A stretch of 64,000 nt of DNA, taken from the NCBI RefSeq assembly GCF_013033355.1, contig NZ_WQDY01000014.1, positions 52,514 to 116,513 of the forward strand, given 5' to 3'. Below, piece by piece: positions 63,951 through 64,000 of this stretch (positions are counted from its first letter, which is position 1; the number at the start of each line of letters is the position of its first letter). The notes under the pieces are model-generated. The model saw nothing but the letters and a program-made list of their open reading frames with translations, was not told where the DNA came from and did no database searches. The position numbers and the translations under genes are program-made. This stretch comes from Ruegeria lacuscaerulensis. GTDB lineage: Bacteria; Pseudomonadota; Alphaproteobacteria; Rhodobacterales; Rhodobacteraceae.

Positions 63951-64000
63951 TCAGTCGATCATGGGCAGGAGCTTGTCCAGCGACTGCTTGGCGTCGCCAT
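63951..64000 (-). CDS. 3' tip of an unidentified gene
   Basis: Reading leftward from the window edge, the frame GDAKQSLDKLLPMID ends in a TGA at 63953-63951, just beyond the torR terminator. Fifteen codons are too few to name a family. Confidence 0.5.
   Translation of the reverse strand, partial: GDAKQSLDKLLPMID

Noticed and set aside
1..64000. Search for CRISPR arrays, tRNA/rRNA genes, insertion sequences and phage attachment sites
   Set aside because: No regularly spaced repeat array, cloverleaf-like stretch, transposase frame or terminal inverted repeats were seen by eye. This cannot exclude very degenerate elements.

Overview
The window looks like chromosomal DNA from a marine alphaproteobacterium, most likely of the Roseobacter group (Rhodobacterales). 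This is inferred from gene content and style: about 60% GC with short intergenic gaps, a BacNaV sodium channel, genes resembling DMSP/acrylate catabolism, and a TMAO reductase operon. No rRNA, tRNA, CRISPR array, insertion sequence or phage was seen.

Region 1 (1-30.7 kb) is a large type VI secretion (T6SS) locus. The first arm reads tssB (cut by the window start)-tssC-hcp-tagJ-tssE-tssF-tssG-clpV. A central insert follows: a lysine-rich coiled-coil protein, a voltage-gated sodium channel, and a 1228-residue protein that joins a second TssB to a long acidic repeat linker and a TssB/TssC-like C-terminal half. Then come vgrG, a small unknown protein, PAAR, the FHA protein tagH, tssK, tssL (with an OmpA-like C-terminus), tssM, tagF and the phosphatase pppA. 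The kinase ppkA and an OmpA-like gene converge on pppA. TssA and TssJ are not seen; tssA may lie upstream of the window.

Region 2 (30.8-44.5 kb) is an envelope and surface island. It holds a membrane-anchored M15 peptidase, a two-partner secretion pair (TpsB transporter and a GLUG-repeat TpsA exoprotein), three exported caspase-like proteins with intact His/Cys dyads, a YceI-OmpA fusion and two lipoproteins. The order suggests one functional unit, and I know of no described system with this composition.

Region 3 (44.8-55.4 kb) is catabolic. A LysR regulator diverges from an acyl-CoA ligase (DmdB-like). A BCCT transporter (DddT-like), an enoyl-CoA hydratase (DmdD-like), a (methyl)malonate-semialdehyde dehydrogenase (MmsA/DddC), a class III CoA-transferase (AcuN-like), a second hydratase (AcuK-like) and a 3-hydroxyisobutyryl-CoA hydrolase follow. 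A short GMC-oxidoreductase remnant ends the set. Together they suggest uptake and CoA-dependent breakdown of DMSP, acrylate or 3-hydroxypropionate, overlapping valine catabolism.

Region 4 (55.6-64 kb) is a TMAO respiration module. On the minus strand lie torC (pentaheme), torD, torA and a stand-alone monoheme cytochrome derived from the TorC C-terminal domain. A soluble TorS-like hybrid kinase flanks one side and a TorR-like regulator the other. Three tandem 11-bp repeats precede torR and are a good candidate for its own binding site. The window ends in the 3' tip of an unidentified minus-strand gene.
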